In this document: positions 38,058 through 46,625 of the stretch, in pieces
Layout: every line of letters begins with the position of its first letter
Numbering within the stretch: position 1 is the stretch's first letter
Assembly (NCBI GenBank): GCA_016713085.1
Contig: JADJPV010000002.1
Location: 1,054,001 to 1,118,000, forward strand
Direction of reading: 5' to 3'
DNA: 64,000 nt
Source: Chitinophagaceae bacterium
GTDB taxonomy: Bacteria; Bacteroidota; Bacteroidia; Chitinophagales; Chitinophagaceae
Program-made: the position numbers and the translations under genes
The notes under the pieces: model-generated
What the model saw: the letters and a program-made list of their open reading frames with translations, nothing else
Databases searched by the model: none
What the model was told of the DNA's origin: nothing

Positions 38058-38855
38058 TCAGGAATTGCTTTGAGCCACTACCTCATCGGGTGTGAATTTT
38101 GAAACAGGTTCCACTGTTTTCTTAATACGCACATGGTAGTTTTTAAAGAGGCTGTGCCAGCGGAGTTTTAATACGCCGAGTATTCCTTCTTTTACAATTC
38201 CTTTATTCATTTTACTTACACCCAGCTTGCGGTCAACAAAAGTGATGGGCACTTCTTTGATCTTAAACTTCAGTTTCCAGGAAGCAAATTTCATTTCAAT
38301 CTGGAAAGCATATCCAACAAAACGGATGCCGTCAAGATCAATTGATTCGAGCACTTCCTTTTTATAACATACAAAGCCGGCAGTAGGATCCATCACCGGC
38401 ATCCAGGTGATGATTCTTGTATAAAGTGACGCACCTTTTGAAAGTAAAATTCTGTTTTGCGGCCAGTTGGCAACTGCACCACCTTTTACATAACGGCTGC
38501 CAACTGCTACATCAGCACCTTCATATTTACAGGCATGTACCAAACGTTCAAGATCTGCTGGGTTATGACTGAAGTCAGCATCCATTTCACAAATGAACGC
38601 ATAGCCTTTTTCAATGGCCCATTTAAAACCGTGAATATAAGCAGTGCCTAATCCAAGTTTACCTTTCCGCTCTTCAATAAATAATTTATCAGGAAATAAT
38701 GTCTGAAGGTTTTTTACACTTTGAGCTGTTCCATCAGGAGAACCGTCATCAATAACCAATATGTGAAAATCATTGTGCAAAGTAAAAACTGCACGAATAA
38801 TATTCTCAATATTTTCCTTCTCGTTATAGGTAGGTATGATGACTAATTTTTCCAA
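38058..38855 (-). CDS. Polyprenol monophosphomannose synthase-like glycosyltransferase (GT2)
   Basis: 265 residues. The GT2 fold begins KLVIIPTYNEKENIENIIRAV, with nucleotide-sugar motif VIDDGSPDGT, metal-binding EMDADFSHNP, GSRYVKGGAVANWPQNR and FVGYAFQIEMKF. This set matches dolichol/polyprenol-phosphate mannosyltransferases. It lacks the C-terminal membrane helices of some homologues. The start appears to be TTG at 38855, because an in-frame stop lies just upstream and no ATG fits the conserved beginning. It lies upstream of the EamA gene. Confidence 0.9.
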   Translation of the reverse strand: MEKLVIIPTYNEKENIENIIRAVFTLHNDFHILVIDDGSPDGTAQSVKNLQTLFPDKLFIEERKGKLGLGTAYIHGFKWAIEKGYAFICEMDADFSHNPADLERLVHACKYEGADVAVGSRYVKGGAVANWPQNRILLSKGASLYTRIITWMPVMDPTAGFVCYKKEVLESIDLDGIRFVGYAFQIEMKFASWKLKFKIKEVPITFVDRKLGVSKMNKGIVKEGILGVLKLRWHSLFKNYHVRIKKTVEPVSKFTPDEVVAQSNS

Positions 38856-38928
38856 TATGAATTATTTGCGTTGCAATATAGTTTATTTCAAAAAACAGTT
38901 GTTCTGTGTTAACAAAAAGCCCATTTGT

Positions 38929-39756
38929 TTAGTTCTTCTTTAACAGCGTACGGTTTAAAATTTCTGTCAGTTTTTGTTTGGTGTGAAGTGGAAAATCGCC
39001 TTTCATCATCCAGTCGTAATACTGTGGTTCCTGTTTTAATACCAGTGTAACAGGTTTTCCTTTATGCTTGCCGAAATTAAACACCTCCACTCCATTTTCC
39101 ATTACAAAACGGCGGGCAAAATCCACAATCTGGTCATCACCGGTAAACTTCACAATCTCTTCCACACTCTTTCCAATTTGAGGATAGCGGCTTACCTGTG
39201 CCTCCAGTACTTCCCAGGTTGCAGTTGCATCAACCTCTGCACTGTGAGCACCGTCAAGTACTTTGTCACAATAGAATTTATAGGCAGCTGATAATGTCCT
39301 TTGCTCCATCATATGATACACACGCTGCACATCCAGTAACAGACGATCATTTAACTCAATATCCAGTCCTGCACGCAAAAATTCTTCTACGAGCAGAGGA
39401 ATATCAAAACGGTTGGAATTATAACCTGCCAGGTCAGAATTAGCCATGAACATTTTTATTTCATTGGCGGCCTGTTTAAAGGTTGGGGCATCCTTCACCA
39501 TTTCATTACTGATACCGTGTACTTCAGTTGCACCGGGAGGAATGGGCATTTCAGGATTAATCAGCTTCCGCTTTACCTGCCTGGTTCCATCGGGCATTAT
39601 TTTAACGATTGCTATTTCTACAATACGGTCACTGCCGACGTTGATTCCGGTAGTTTCAAGATCAATCACGGACAGGGGGCGTTTCAGTTGTAAACTCATG
39701 GAATCACTTGTTGGTTGGTTATTTGGTTCAAAGCTGAGGGGAAGCTGGCTGCTCAT
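38929..39756 (-). CDS. 3'-5' exonuclease of the DnaQ/epsilon family
   Basis: About 275 residues from ATG 39756 (MSSQLPLSFE); a second ATG at 39699 begins MSLQLKRPLSVIDLETTG. The exonuclease motifs are VIDLETTG (Exo I, DxE), GYNSNRFDIPLL (Exo II) and HSAEVDATATW (Exo III, HxxxxD). A C-terminal segment FNFGKHKGKPV...YYDWMMKGDFPLHTK follows, found in other Bacteroidota exonucleases. Likely a DNA or RNA exonuclease; replication proofreading is possible but not shown. Confidence 0.92.
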   Translation of the reverse strand: MSSQLPLSFEPNNQPTSDSMSLQLKRPLSVIDLETTGINVGSDRIVEIAIVKIMPDGTRQVKRKLINPEMPIPPGATEVHGISNEMVKDAPTFKQAANEIKMFMANSDLAGYNSNRFDIPLLVEEFLRAGLDIELNDRLLLDVQRVYHMMEQRTLSAAYKFYCDKVLDGAHSAEVDATATWEVLEAQVSRYPQIGKSVEEIVKFTGDDQIVDFARRFVMENGVEVFNFGKHKGKPVTLVLKQEPQYYDWMMKGDFPLHTKQKLTEILNRTLLKKN

Positions 39757-39884
39757 GCGGCAAAAATAACTAAACAAATGCACCCAACAGTATCATAAAC
39801 TGAGGAGTTTTACGTTCTTTATGCTGAAAAGTGTTGATTCTTAAAAAAGAAAGCTAATTTTACAGACCTCAAATCCGAACAAAC

Positions 39885-40010
39885 ATGAAAAAAATCATGA
39901 CCGCCCTCTTAGTTGCCGCAGTTACAACGTTTATTTTCAGCTCATGCGCTGGTACACGTTCAAGCACCGGTTGCCCTACTTCAGCAAAAACAAAACCTTT
40001 CAGAGCCTGA
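39885..40010 (+). CDS. Very small lipoprotein (41 residues)
   Basis: Reading starts at ATG 39885: MKKIMTALLVAAVTTFIFSS, then a cysteine (lipobox FSSC) followed by AGTRSSTGCPTSAKTKPF and the stop at 40010. The lipidated mature part is only about 20 residues and has two further cysteines at most. Small lipoproteins like this are common near stress or thiol genes in Bacteroidota, but no role is known. It precedes the YtxJ-like gene by 20 bases on the same strand, consistent with a shared transcript. Confidence 0.7.
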   Translation: MKKIMTALLVAAVTTFIFSSCAGTRSSTGCPTSAKTKPFRA

Positions 40011-40030
40011 GTTATTAATTGTGAAGAAAT

Positions 40031-40366
40031 ATGAACTGGATTCCGTTAAACTCCCCTGAAACACTGGAGCAATTAATCAATTTATCTCAGCAAAAGCCAC
40101 AGGTTATTTTTAAACACAGCACCCGTTGCAGCATCAGCTCAGTGGCCAAAAGCCGTTTAGAAAAAAGCACCGCACCTGAAGAAGCTTCCTTTTATTATCT
40201 CGACCTCATCTCTTACCGTCAGCTTTCCAACTCTGTTGCGGAGCGTTTTGGTGTAGAACATGAATCACCCCAAATACTGCTGATTAAAGACGGAAAATGT
40301 GTGTACGATGAAAGCCATACCGGGATTAACATGAATGAGATCATTGAACAGCTTCAACTGAATTAA
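40031..40366 (+). CDS. ytxJ: YtxJ-like monothiol bacilliredoxin
   Basis: 111 residues of the thioredoxin-like YtxJ family, linked to bacillithiol redox control. The beginning WIPLNSPETLEQLINLSQQKP and the active-site segment FKHSTRCSISSVAKSRLE (single cysteine, TRCSIS) are characteristic, as is the C-terminal FGVEHESPQILLIKDGKCVYDESHTGI. It likely removes bacillithiol from protein cysteines. It follows a very small lipoprotein gene, and a hairpin terminator comes after. A YfiT-like protein at the left edge fits the same cofactor. Confidence 0.88.
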   Translation: MNWIPLNSPETLEQLINLSQQKPQVIFKHSTRCSISSVAKSRLEKSTAPEEASFYYLDLISYRQLSNSVAERFGVEHESPQILLIKDGKCVYDESHTGINMNEIIEQLQLN

Positions 40367-40394
40367 GCCATTTTTCTTTAACTGAATAAAATAC

Positions 40395-40420
40395 TAAAGG
40401 CCACCTTGCGGTGGCCTTTA
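40395..40420. terminator. Hairpin terminator between ytxJ and ppdK
   Basis: TAAAGGCCACC at 40395-40405 is exactly complementary to GGTGGCCTTTA at 40410-40420 with a TTGC loop. It lies between convergent genes ytxJ and ppdK, so it can serve either direction. No long T-tract follows, only CTTTTC. Confidence 0.8.
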
Positions 40421-40475
40421 CTTTTCGGGTCATAATCATTCAACTGCCTGTAGTATGAATTACTTCCCTGTTCTT

Positions 40476-43228
40476 TTATTTTCTTGGAAAATCGATTGCT
40501 GCATGTGCTGCGGCCAAACGTGCAATCGGCACACGGAATGGTGAACAGCTTACATAGTTCATTCCAATTCTGTGACAGAAAATTACACTTTCAGGATCGC
40601 CACCATGTTCACCGCAGATACCAATTTTCAGATTTGGTTTAGTAATACGTCCTCTTTCCACACCAATCTTTATCAGCTCACCAACACCACTCTGGTCAAT
40701 TGTCTGGAATGGATCAGAAGGCAGCAATTTCAGATCAAGATATTTAGGCAGGAATCCACCAATATCATCACGGCTGAAACCAAAGCTCATCTGAGTTAAA
40801 TCATTGGTACCAAAGCTGAAGAAATCGGCTTCTTCTGCCATGCTGTTTGCTTTCAAAGCAGCACGTGGAATTTCAATCATTGTTCCGTACAGGTAAGGAA
40901 TTTTCTTCACACCCATTTTTCGCAGGTTTCCTTGTATACAGTATCAACAATTGCTTTCTGATGTCTCAGTTCGTGTTTACCGCAGGTAACAGGGATCATG
41001 ATTTCAGGCATTGCTTTCTTACCTTTTTTGATCAGCTCAACAGTTGCTTCAAAAATGGCACGGATCTGCATTTCAGTAATTTCAGGATAGCTGATACCCA
41101 AACGCACACCTCTGTGACCAAGCATTGGGTTATTTTCATGTAAAGCCAGCACCCTTCTGTTAAGGATACTCATGCTGATACCTAACTCTTTACTCAGATG
41201 TTTTAATTTTTCTTTGTCATGAGGAACAAACTCATGCAGTGGCGGATCGAGCAGGCGGATGGTTACGGGATGTCCGTTCATTACCTCTAATGTTTCCTTA
41301 ATATCTTTCTTCACATATTTGAACAATCCGTTCAATGCTTCACGTCTTTCTTTTTCAGTTTTACTTACAATCATTTTGCGCAGCAGGAACAATGGCTCAT
41401 CACTTCCTTCGCCATAAAACATATGTTCTGTGCGGAACAATCCAATACCTTCTGCACCAAACTTGAAGCCCTGCATTGCATCACCGGGAGTTTCTGCATT
41501 GGTACGAACACCCATCACTTTCACTTTATCAACCAGCTTCATCAGGTTTTTATACGCCAGGTTTTTATCCAGGTCAATATCAACCAATGCCATACTGCCT
41601 AAATAAACCAACCCTTTTGTTCCGTCAAGACTTAACCAGTCACCTTCCTTAATATAAGTACCATCGTTGGCCTTGAATGATTTTGTTTCACTGTGAATTT
41701 CAATATCAGTGCAACCAACAATACAGCATTTGCCCCAGCCTCTTGCAACCAGTGCAGCATGCGATGTCATACCACCTTTCGTTGTAAGGATAGCCTGTGA
41801 TTTATGCATACCATCTACATCTTCAGGTGAAGTTTCTTCTCTTACAAGAATCACTTTCTCTCCCCTGCTTGCCCACTCAACTGCATCGTTTGATGAAAAG
41901 ACTACACGGCCTTTTGCACCACCCGGTCCTGCTGGTAAACCTTTTGCAATTGCTTTGGTTACTTTCTGTACTTCAGGATCAAGCATTGGCAGTAATAATT
42001 CAACTAATTGATTTGGCGCAACTCTCTTAACGGCAGTTTTTGCATCAATCAGTTTTGAATTAAACATATCGCTTGCAATTCTTACTGCAGCAACACCATT
42101 GCGTTTACCAACGCGGCACTGCAGCATGTACAGTTTGCCTTTTTCAATAGTAAACTCAATATCCTGCATGTCTTTATAATGTACTTCCAGTCTTCTTTGA
42201 ATCTGGAACAATTCTTTATACACTTTTGGCATGGTTTCTTCCAGTGTAGGAAGATGTTTGCTCTGATCATTCTTTGAATAATCATTTACAGGAGCCGGAG
42301 TTCTGATACCAGCAACCACATCTTCACCCTGTGCATTTAATAAGTATTCACCATAGAATTTATTTTCACCATTACCGGGGTTTCTTGTAAACGCAACACC
42401 GGTAGCACTTGTATCGCCCATATTACCAAACACCATGGCCTGCACGTTTACAGCAGTTCCCCATTCGTCAGGAATATTTTCAATGCGGCGGTATTCAATT
42501 GCTCTCTTACCCATCCAGCTGCTGAACACAGCACCAATACTTCCCCACAATTGTTCCTGTGGATCTTCAGGGAAAGGTTTGCCTAATACTTTTATAATGG
42601 TTGCTTTAAAATCTTTTACCAAAGCTTTCAGTTCATCAACCGTAATATCTGTATCAAACTGGTAACCTTTTGTATGTTTTACTTTTTCTAATTTTTCATC
42701 TAATACTTTGCGGATGCCTTTACCACCTTTGGGTTCAATACCACCAGCTTTTTCCATTACCACATCAGCATACATCATAATCAAACGGCGGTATGCATCA
42801 TAAGCAAAACGTGCATCACCCGATTGTTTAATCACACCTTCAATTGTTTTTTCATTCAGTCCAATATCCAGTACAGTTTCCATCATACCGGGCATTGATT
42901 TTCTTGCACCTGAACGAACAGAAACAAGCAATGGATTATTTACATCGCCGAATTTTTTTCCCATTTCCTTTTCAACAGCAGCCAGCGCTTTTTGAGCCTG
43001 TGCAGCCAGTTCAGCAGGATATTTCTTTTTGTTCTGATAATAATGCGTACACACTTCAGTAGTGAGTGTATAACCCGGAGGAACCGGTAAACGTAATTTT
43101 GGATGACCCGCCATTTCTGCCAGGTTCGCTCCCTTTCCGCCCAATAAGTTTTTCATGGATTCATTTCCATCGGCCTTTCCGCCGCCGAAAGAGTACACAT
43201 ACTTTGTTGCTCGTTTTACTGTTGCCAT
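40476..43228 (-). CDS. ppdK: Pyruvate, phosphate dikinase, frameshifted
   Basis: Converts pyruvate, ATP and phosphate to PEP, AMP and diphosphate. Length after repair is about 917 residues, normal for PPDK. Domains in order: nucleotide-binding (YSFGGGKADGNESMKNLLGGKGANLAEMA), phosphohistidine (TKGGMTSHAALVARGWGK, catalytic His) and the PEP-binding TIM barrel with GTNDLTQMSFGFSRDD and the catalytic cysteine in KIGICGEHGGDP. The frame breaks at the T5 run 40916-40920: ETCEKWV-stop versus MGVKKIPYLYGTMIEIP. One more base joins them. Likely functions in gluconeogenic or anaplerotic PEP synthesis, alongside fbp in this window. Confidence 0.93.
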
Positions 43229-43647
43229 TGTTGAAATTATTTTTTGAATTTGAATGGAGGAAACTTTGCGTGGATCACTTTATTTTTTAGTTTCCCCGCA
43301 TTTATTCCTGCTGTTTGCAATCTATCGGTAAAAGTAGAGGGGTGCATTTGGGCAAAGAATGATGTCAGGCACAAAAAAAGCTAATCATCGTCAGGAATTG
43401 GAATCTGCAACCTGATTATGATTAGGGCTGGAACCTGATATAAAGGCAGAGCTAAGAGTTAAAAGAGGGAAAGAAGAAGAAAGAGGAATACATGGTTGAT
43501 ACCAGCTTCAGCATTTTATAGCAGCATCGTTGCATCGCACTCTTGTACGTTTAGTTATTATTGGAGCAATGAATTATAAGAGAACATTGTGTGTGCTGAT
43601 AAATCATAGCTTCGTATTTCTAACAGATCATGTAAAAAAACACTTCT
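43229..43647. other. Intergenic region upstream of ppdK (419 bp)
   Basis: Divergent spacer between ppdK and the secreted protein gene at 43648. It is AT-rich and holds no gene, RNA or strong hairpin that I can support. Purine-rich stretches around 43440-43490 have no recognisable function. Confidence 0.55.
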
Positions 43648-44256
43648 ATGGTAAAATCAATAATATTCATTTCTCTATTATTGTTAATTCAACCTGCCAA
43701 ATCACAAACTATTGATGGGTTCTATACAACTCTTGAGCTTAATGGATTGGAAATAGACTCAGCTGGAAATATTTATTTCTATGGCATTGACTCATTTAAA
43801 ACTGAAAAATGGTTTTATGAAGTATCAGTGGCAATTAGAGCGAATCAAATAACAATTGAAAAAAATCCAGTATTTTTTAAGGACAGTATCAAAAGCTATT
43901 CTGCTTCTGATGGTGGATTTATAACCTACAAAGGGATACTGACAAAACTTGGCGATACATATATTGCAAAGACAAAAATGTCGGACTACGATTATGTCGG
44001 ATTTAGTTTTTTTGAAGCTCCTAAACTCACAGATGATTTTTACACGACGTTTGTTGACACTCCAGTTGTAAAAGAATTCCCAAAAGAAACAGAAAGAATG
44101 AGACTTGAAAAGTATGACAGAATAAAAAAGGATGGAGGCTATGTATATTTTCCAAAAGGCTTATTGCGGCAAGATTTAATAATTCGTCCAGATAAAAATG
44201 GGCTTTGGATTAATAATGTTTTTTACCGCCGTTCGAAACAAAAAATAAACAAATAA
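43648..44256 (+). CDS. Secreted hypothetical protein
   Basis: 202 residues with a signal peptide (residues 1-18, cleavage near AKSQTID). The mature protein is beta-rich and polar: GFYTTLELNGLEIDSAGNIYFYG, WFYEVSVAIRANQITIEKNP, DDFYTTFVDTPVVKEFP. I know no family. Two segments (GFYTTLELNG and DDFYTTFVDT) look weakly repeated. It has lower GC and more lysine and asparagine than its neighbours, which may indicate transfer. It is the first gene of an accessory patch (43648-46584). Confidence 0.65.
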   Translation: MVKSIIFISLLLLIQPAKSQTIDGFYTTLELNGLEIDSAGNIYFYGIDSFKTEKWFYEVSVAIRANQITIEKNPVFFKDSIKSYSASDGGFITYKGILTKLGDTYIAKTKMSDYDYVGFSFFEAPKLTDDFYTTFVDTPVVKEFPKETERMRLEKYDRIKKDGGYVYFPKGLLRQDLIIRPDKNGLWINNVFYRRSKQKINK

Positions 44257-44336
44257 TAGTAGCGACATCGCCTTGGTTCGCAAGATGGTGGTTATTATAC
44301 CTCCGTTATTTTGTTTCCTTAAATAAACTTTTTTGC

Positions 44337-45068
44337 ATGACTACATTTAGAATAGAAATAGGAAGTTTCATAATGGCTATCATGTTTTTATTTAGCAGTG
44401 GAAGTTGCCAAACTTCTCCGGCAAACGGGTTCAATACCAGGTTGTTTAAAAATACTCCCATATACCAAATCGCAAAGGCAATTGCAAAACAGGATACACT
44501 CTCTATTGAAGAAATGATCAGGAAAAATCCAACTCTTATAAGTTTTCAGGAACCTAAGTTTGGTGAATCTTTATTAGATTTTGCTGTAATAAATGATAAA
44601 ATTAATTCTGTTGAAAAATTGCTCATGTTGGGTAGTGATCCAAATCTGAGGTCGCCTATTGATAACAGTACCCCTTTCCTGGATGCTTGCAGGTATTCTG
44701 GTTCGTTAGTAAATAGTGATGAAATCATAGCCTTACTTGTTAAGCATGGAGCAGAGGTCAATTCATCACAGTTCGACACAGCACATGATGAAACGAAGAT
44801 TACTGCTTTGAAATTGGCATGCTATCATGGTAAGTTAAAAACCGTTCAAATATTAGTAGATAATGGCGCAAATTTAACGAGTTATCCTTATAATGAAGGT
44901 TCTCTCGTATGTGCTGCTTTATTAACAGATAAATTGGACATAGTAAAATATTTATTATTAGATAAAAAACTTCCCACGCCCTGGTTCGTGGCTTCACGAA
45001 ACAGCATTAAACACATTATTATTCAACCTTTCGTTTCACAGTTTTATTTTATTGCAACTTATTTATAA
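44337..45068 (+). CDS. Ankyrin-repeat protein, possibly 3'-altered
   Basis: 243 residues. An N-terminal signal or lipobox (LFSSGSCQTSP) is followed by ankyrin-type repeats: DTLSIEEMIRKNPTLISF, LLDFAVINDKINSVEKLLMLGSDPN, ALKLACYHGKLKTVQILVDNGANL and AALLTDKLDIVKYLLLD. Ankyrin domains bind proteins. The last 35 or so residues (PTPWFVASRNSIKHIIIQPFVSQFYF) do not look like ankyrin and end directly at a REP-like hairpin. The original 3' end may have been replaced by repeat insertion. Low-GC, accessory-type gene. Confidence 0.72.
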   Translation: MTTFRIEIGSFIMAIMFLFSSGSCQTSPANGFNTRLFKNTPIYQIAKAIAKQDTLSIEEMIRKNPTLISFQEPKFGESLLDFAVINDKINSVEKLLMLGSDPNLRSPIDNSTPFLDACRYSGSLVNSDEIIALLVKHGAEVNSSQFDTAHDETKITALKLACYHGKLKTVQILVDNGANLTSYPYNEGSLVCAALLTDKLDIVKYLLLDKKLPTPWFVASRNSIKHIIIQPFVSQFYFIATYL

Positions 45069-45180
45069 CCCCGACTTTTAAGTCGGGGTCAACTAAATCA
45101 ATATGCGGCTTTAGCCATGATTAAATTTCATGGCTAAAGCCATTGCTCTTTTTTCACAACTCCCCCAACTTAAAAGTTGG
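45068..45180. repeat. REP-like hairpin cluster (copy B)
   Basis: Three hairpins in a row. ACCCCGACTT (45068-45077) pairs perfectly with AAGTCGGGGT (45080-45089). GGCTTTAGCCATGA (45107-45120) pairs perfectly with TCATGGCTAAAGCC (45128-45141). CCAACTT (45165-45171) pairs with AAGTTGG (45174-45180). The first two units recur at 29676-29726. It overlaps the ankyrin stop codon. The layout is like repeats moved by REP-associated transposases; alternatively they are strong terminators. Confidence 0.72.
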
Positions 45181-45318
45181 CGTTATGAAATACAAGAGCG
45201 TCTGCACAGCAAGCCTGTTCAAAAGCTTCATAACTCTTCATTTCCCCCATAAAAAGCACCTAAACCGTTATCTGCAGCGTCCGCCTTACCATCAACAGTT
45301 ATTATATAATTTGAGCAC

Positions 45319-46005
45319 TTACTCCTTTTCTGAAATCCGTTTCAGCAGTTGTTCAATTTTTATGATTTGTTGTGGTGCATTTGCAGGCTCAAGATGCGCA
45401 TACAACCCTTCTTCCAGGTTTGGATCACGCAATAACAGAGCGAACTCTTTTTGCAAATAACTTTTTACTGTTTCCGGAGCAGACAATAATGCTTCTTCCG
45501 CATCTGTATTGTTTTCGAGAACATAAACGATGTCTTCAAAATCACTGCTGAAACGATAATCGTTTTCCCCCCTGCCCTTAAATGCTTCGAGTTTGGAGGC
45601 TATAAAATAAGCCAGTGAGAAAATCTTTACCTCAACATCGTCGAGTTGAATTGTTTCTGCATGTTTAAATCCTGCCGGATACCACTTATTACTGAACCCA
45701 ATCACTTCCGGTTCTGTAGGCATGATGTCAACAACAATACCCTGCATTTGATAACGGCAAATCACCCCGGAAGCTGCATCATTTATAAACCCTGCTTTTC
45801 GCAATTGTTCATCCAGTATAGCATAACCATTATAAGAAGCCAGTTCAATCACAACATCCACATCATCTGTTGGCCTTGCTTCGGCTGCAAAAGCACTTGC
45901 ATACAGTGAAACTGTTGCCCCGCCAACAAACACTACCGGCTGTTGTAAAACCTGCAACATTCGGGCAACTGCTTTTATCCTGCTGATATTGATTTGATGC
46001 GACAT
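45319..46005 (-). CDS. Nucleotidyltransferase of a toxin-antitoxin-like pair
   Basis: 228 residues with a nucleotidyltransferase-like core: FVGGATVSLYA (GG motif) and RPTDDVDVVIE (DxD), then KLEAFKGRGENDYRFSSDFEDIVYVLE, which resembles AbiEii/MenA-type toxin and DUF-type nucleotidyltransferase domains. Such proteins can add nucleotides to tRNA or other targets and act as toxins, but activity is not established here. It lies two bases after the HTH gene on the minus strand, and a palindromic operator precedes both. Confidence 0.75.
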   Translation of the reverse strand: MSHQINISRIKAVARMLQVLQQPVVFVGGATVSLYASAFAAEARPTDDVDVVIELASYNGYAILDEQLRKAGFINDAASGVICRYQMQGIVVDIMPTEPEVIGFSNKWYPAGFKHAETIQLDDVEVKIFSLAYFIASKLEAFKGRGENDYRFSSDFEDIVYVLENNTDAEEALLSAPETVKSYLQKEFALLLRDPNLEEGLYAHLEPANAPQQIIKIEQLLKRISEKE

Positions 46006-46007
46006 CT

Positions 46008-46523
46008 TTATCTCTCCAGTTGTTTCCTGAGTAATTCTTCTGCTTTTTTAATTTCCCTCACCTTTCCCACTCTTATTACATCGCACAAAGCCAGTAAATC
46101 ATAGAACAGTTCGTCCCTGGATGCTGCTTTAGTTGCTCCGGGGTACAGTGGCTCAATCAGCATTCCTCTTTCTTTTCCATTTGCATCAGGCCACACATAT
46201 TTCTCTGCTGATGAAAAATACTTGCTCATTACCGGCGCAGATTGAGCTGTTGCCAACCCTTTCACCAATGATCCGGGAATAACAGGAAACACATATTTCA
46301 TTCCATGCAGCAGGAAATCAAGTAATGTTTTATTGAAAACTCTTTTTTTAGATGGATCAACTAAGCCTGCAATGGCGGAACGGCCAAGTGATTCTGTAAT
46401 TTCAGAAGGACTGATAAACAGTTCTGCGGCCAAATCCTTATTTAACCACGGCTCACTGCCTTTTGCTGCTATCTTTAATAACAAGGCAATATCATGAGGG
46501 CGCATTCCTTTGTGCTGTTTCAT
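46008..46523 (-). CDS. HTH protein, likely cognate antitoxin/regulator
   Basis: 171 residues. The first about 60 look like a winged helix (RPHDIALLLKIAAKGSEPWLNKDLAAELFISPSEITESLGRSAIAGLV), a MarR/transcriptional-regulator-like pattern. The rest (FLLHGMKYVFPVIPGSLVKGLATAQSAP, LYPGATKAASRDELFYDLLALCDVIRVG) is a C-terminal domain that I cannot name. It starts 29 bases from the nested palindrome at 46552-46584, so it is likely an autorepressor, and is immediately upstream of the nucleotidyltransferase. The gene order matches AbiE-like modules (inference). Confidence 0.7.
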   Translation of the reverse strand: MKQHKGMRPHDIALLLKIAAKGSEPWLNKDLAAELFISPSEITESLGRSAIAGLVDPSKKRVFNKTLLDFLLHGMKYVFPVIPGSLVKGLATAQSAPVMSKYFSSAEKYVWPDANGKERGMLIEPLYPGATKAASRDELFYDLLALCDVIRVGKVREIKKAEELLRKQLER

Positions 46524-46537
46524 ATCTGCTCTTTCGC

Positions 46538-46584
46538 TAAAAGTACTAAATTATTTGCGATTCGCAAATTGCGAATCGCAAATA
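46538..46584 (-). promoter_or_regulatory. Promoter and 33-bp nested palindromic operator of the TA-like operon
   Basis: A perfect palindrome occupies 46552-46584: ATTTGCGATTCGCAA (46553-46567), one central A, then TTGCGAATCGCAAAT (46569-46583). Each arm also contains its own smaller palindrome (TTTGCGATTCGCAAA, TTGCGAATCGCAA), suggesting two dimer sites. On the minus strand TTTG at 46568-46565, exactly 19 bases, then TACTTTTA at 46545-46538 fits the Bacteroidota -33/-7 promoter, and its -33 lies inside the palindrome. Binding by the HTH protein would block transcription. Confidence 0.75.
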
Positions 46585-46625
46585 GGAGCTGTTGCAACCG
46601 GCTTGTTATTTAAAATAAATCTTTT

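Noticed and set aside
43530..43715. Short reading frame upstream of the secreted protein at 43648
   Set aside because: Overlaps the start of a better signal-peptide gene in another frame and has no recognisable features.
44268..44995. Short near-repeat CGCCTTGGTTCG / CGCCCTGGTTCG flanking the ankyrin gene
   Set aside because: Twelve bases with one mismatch is too weak to claim element boundaries.
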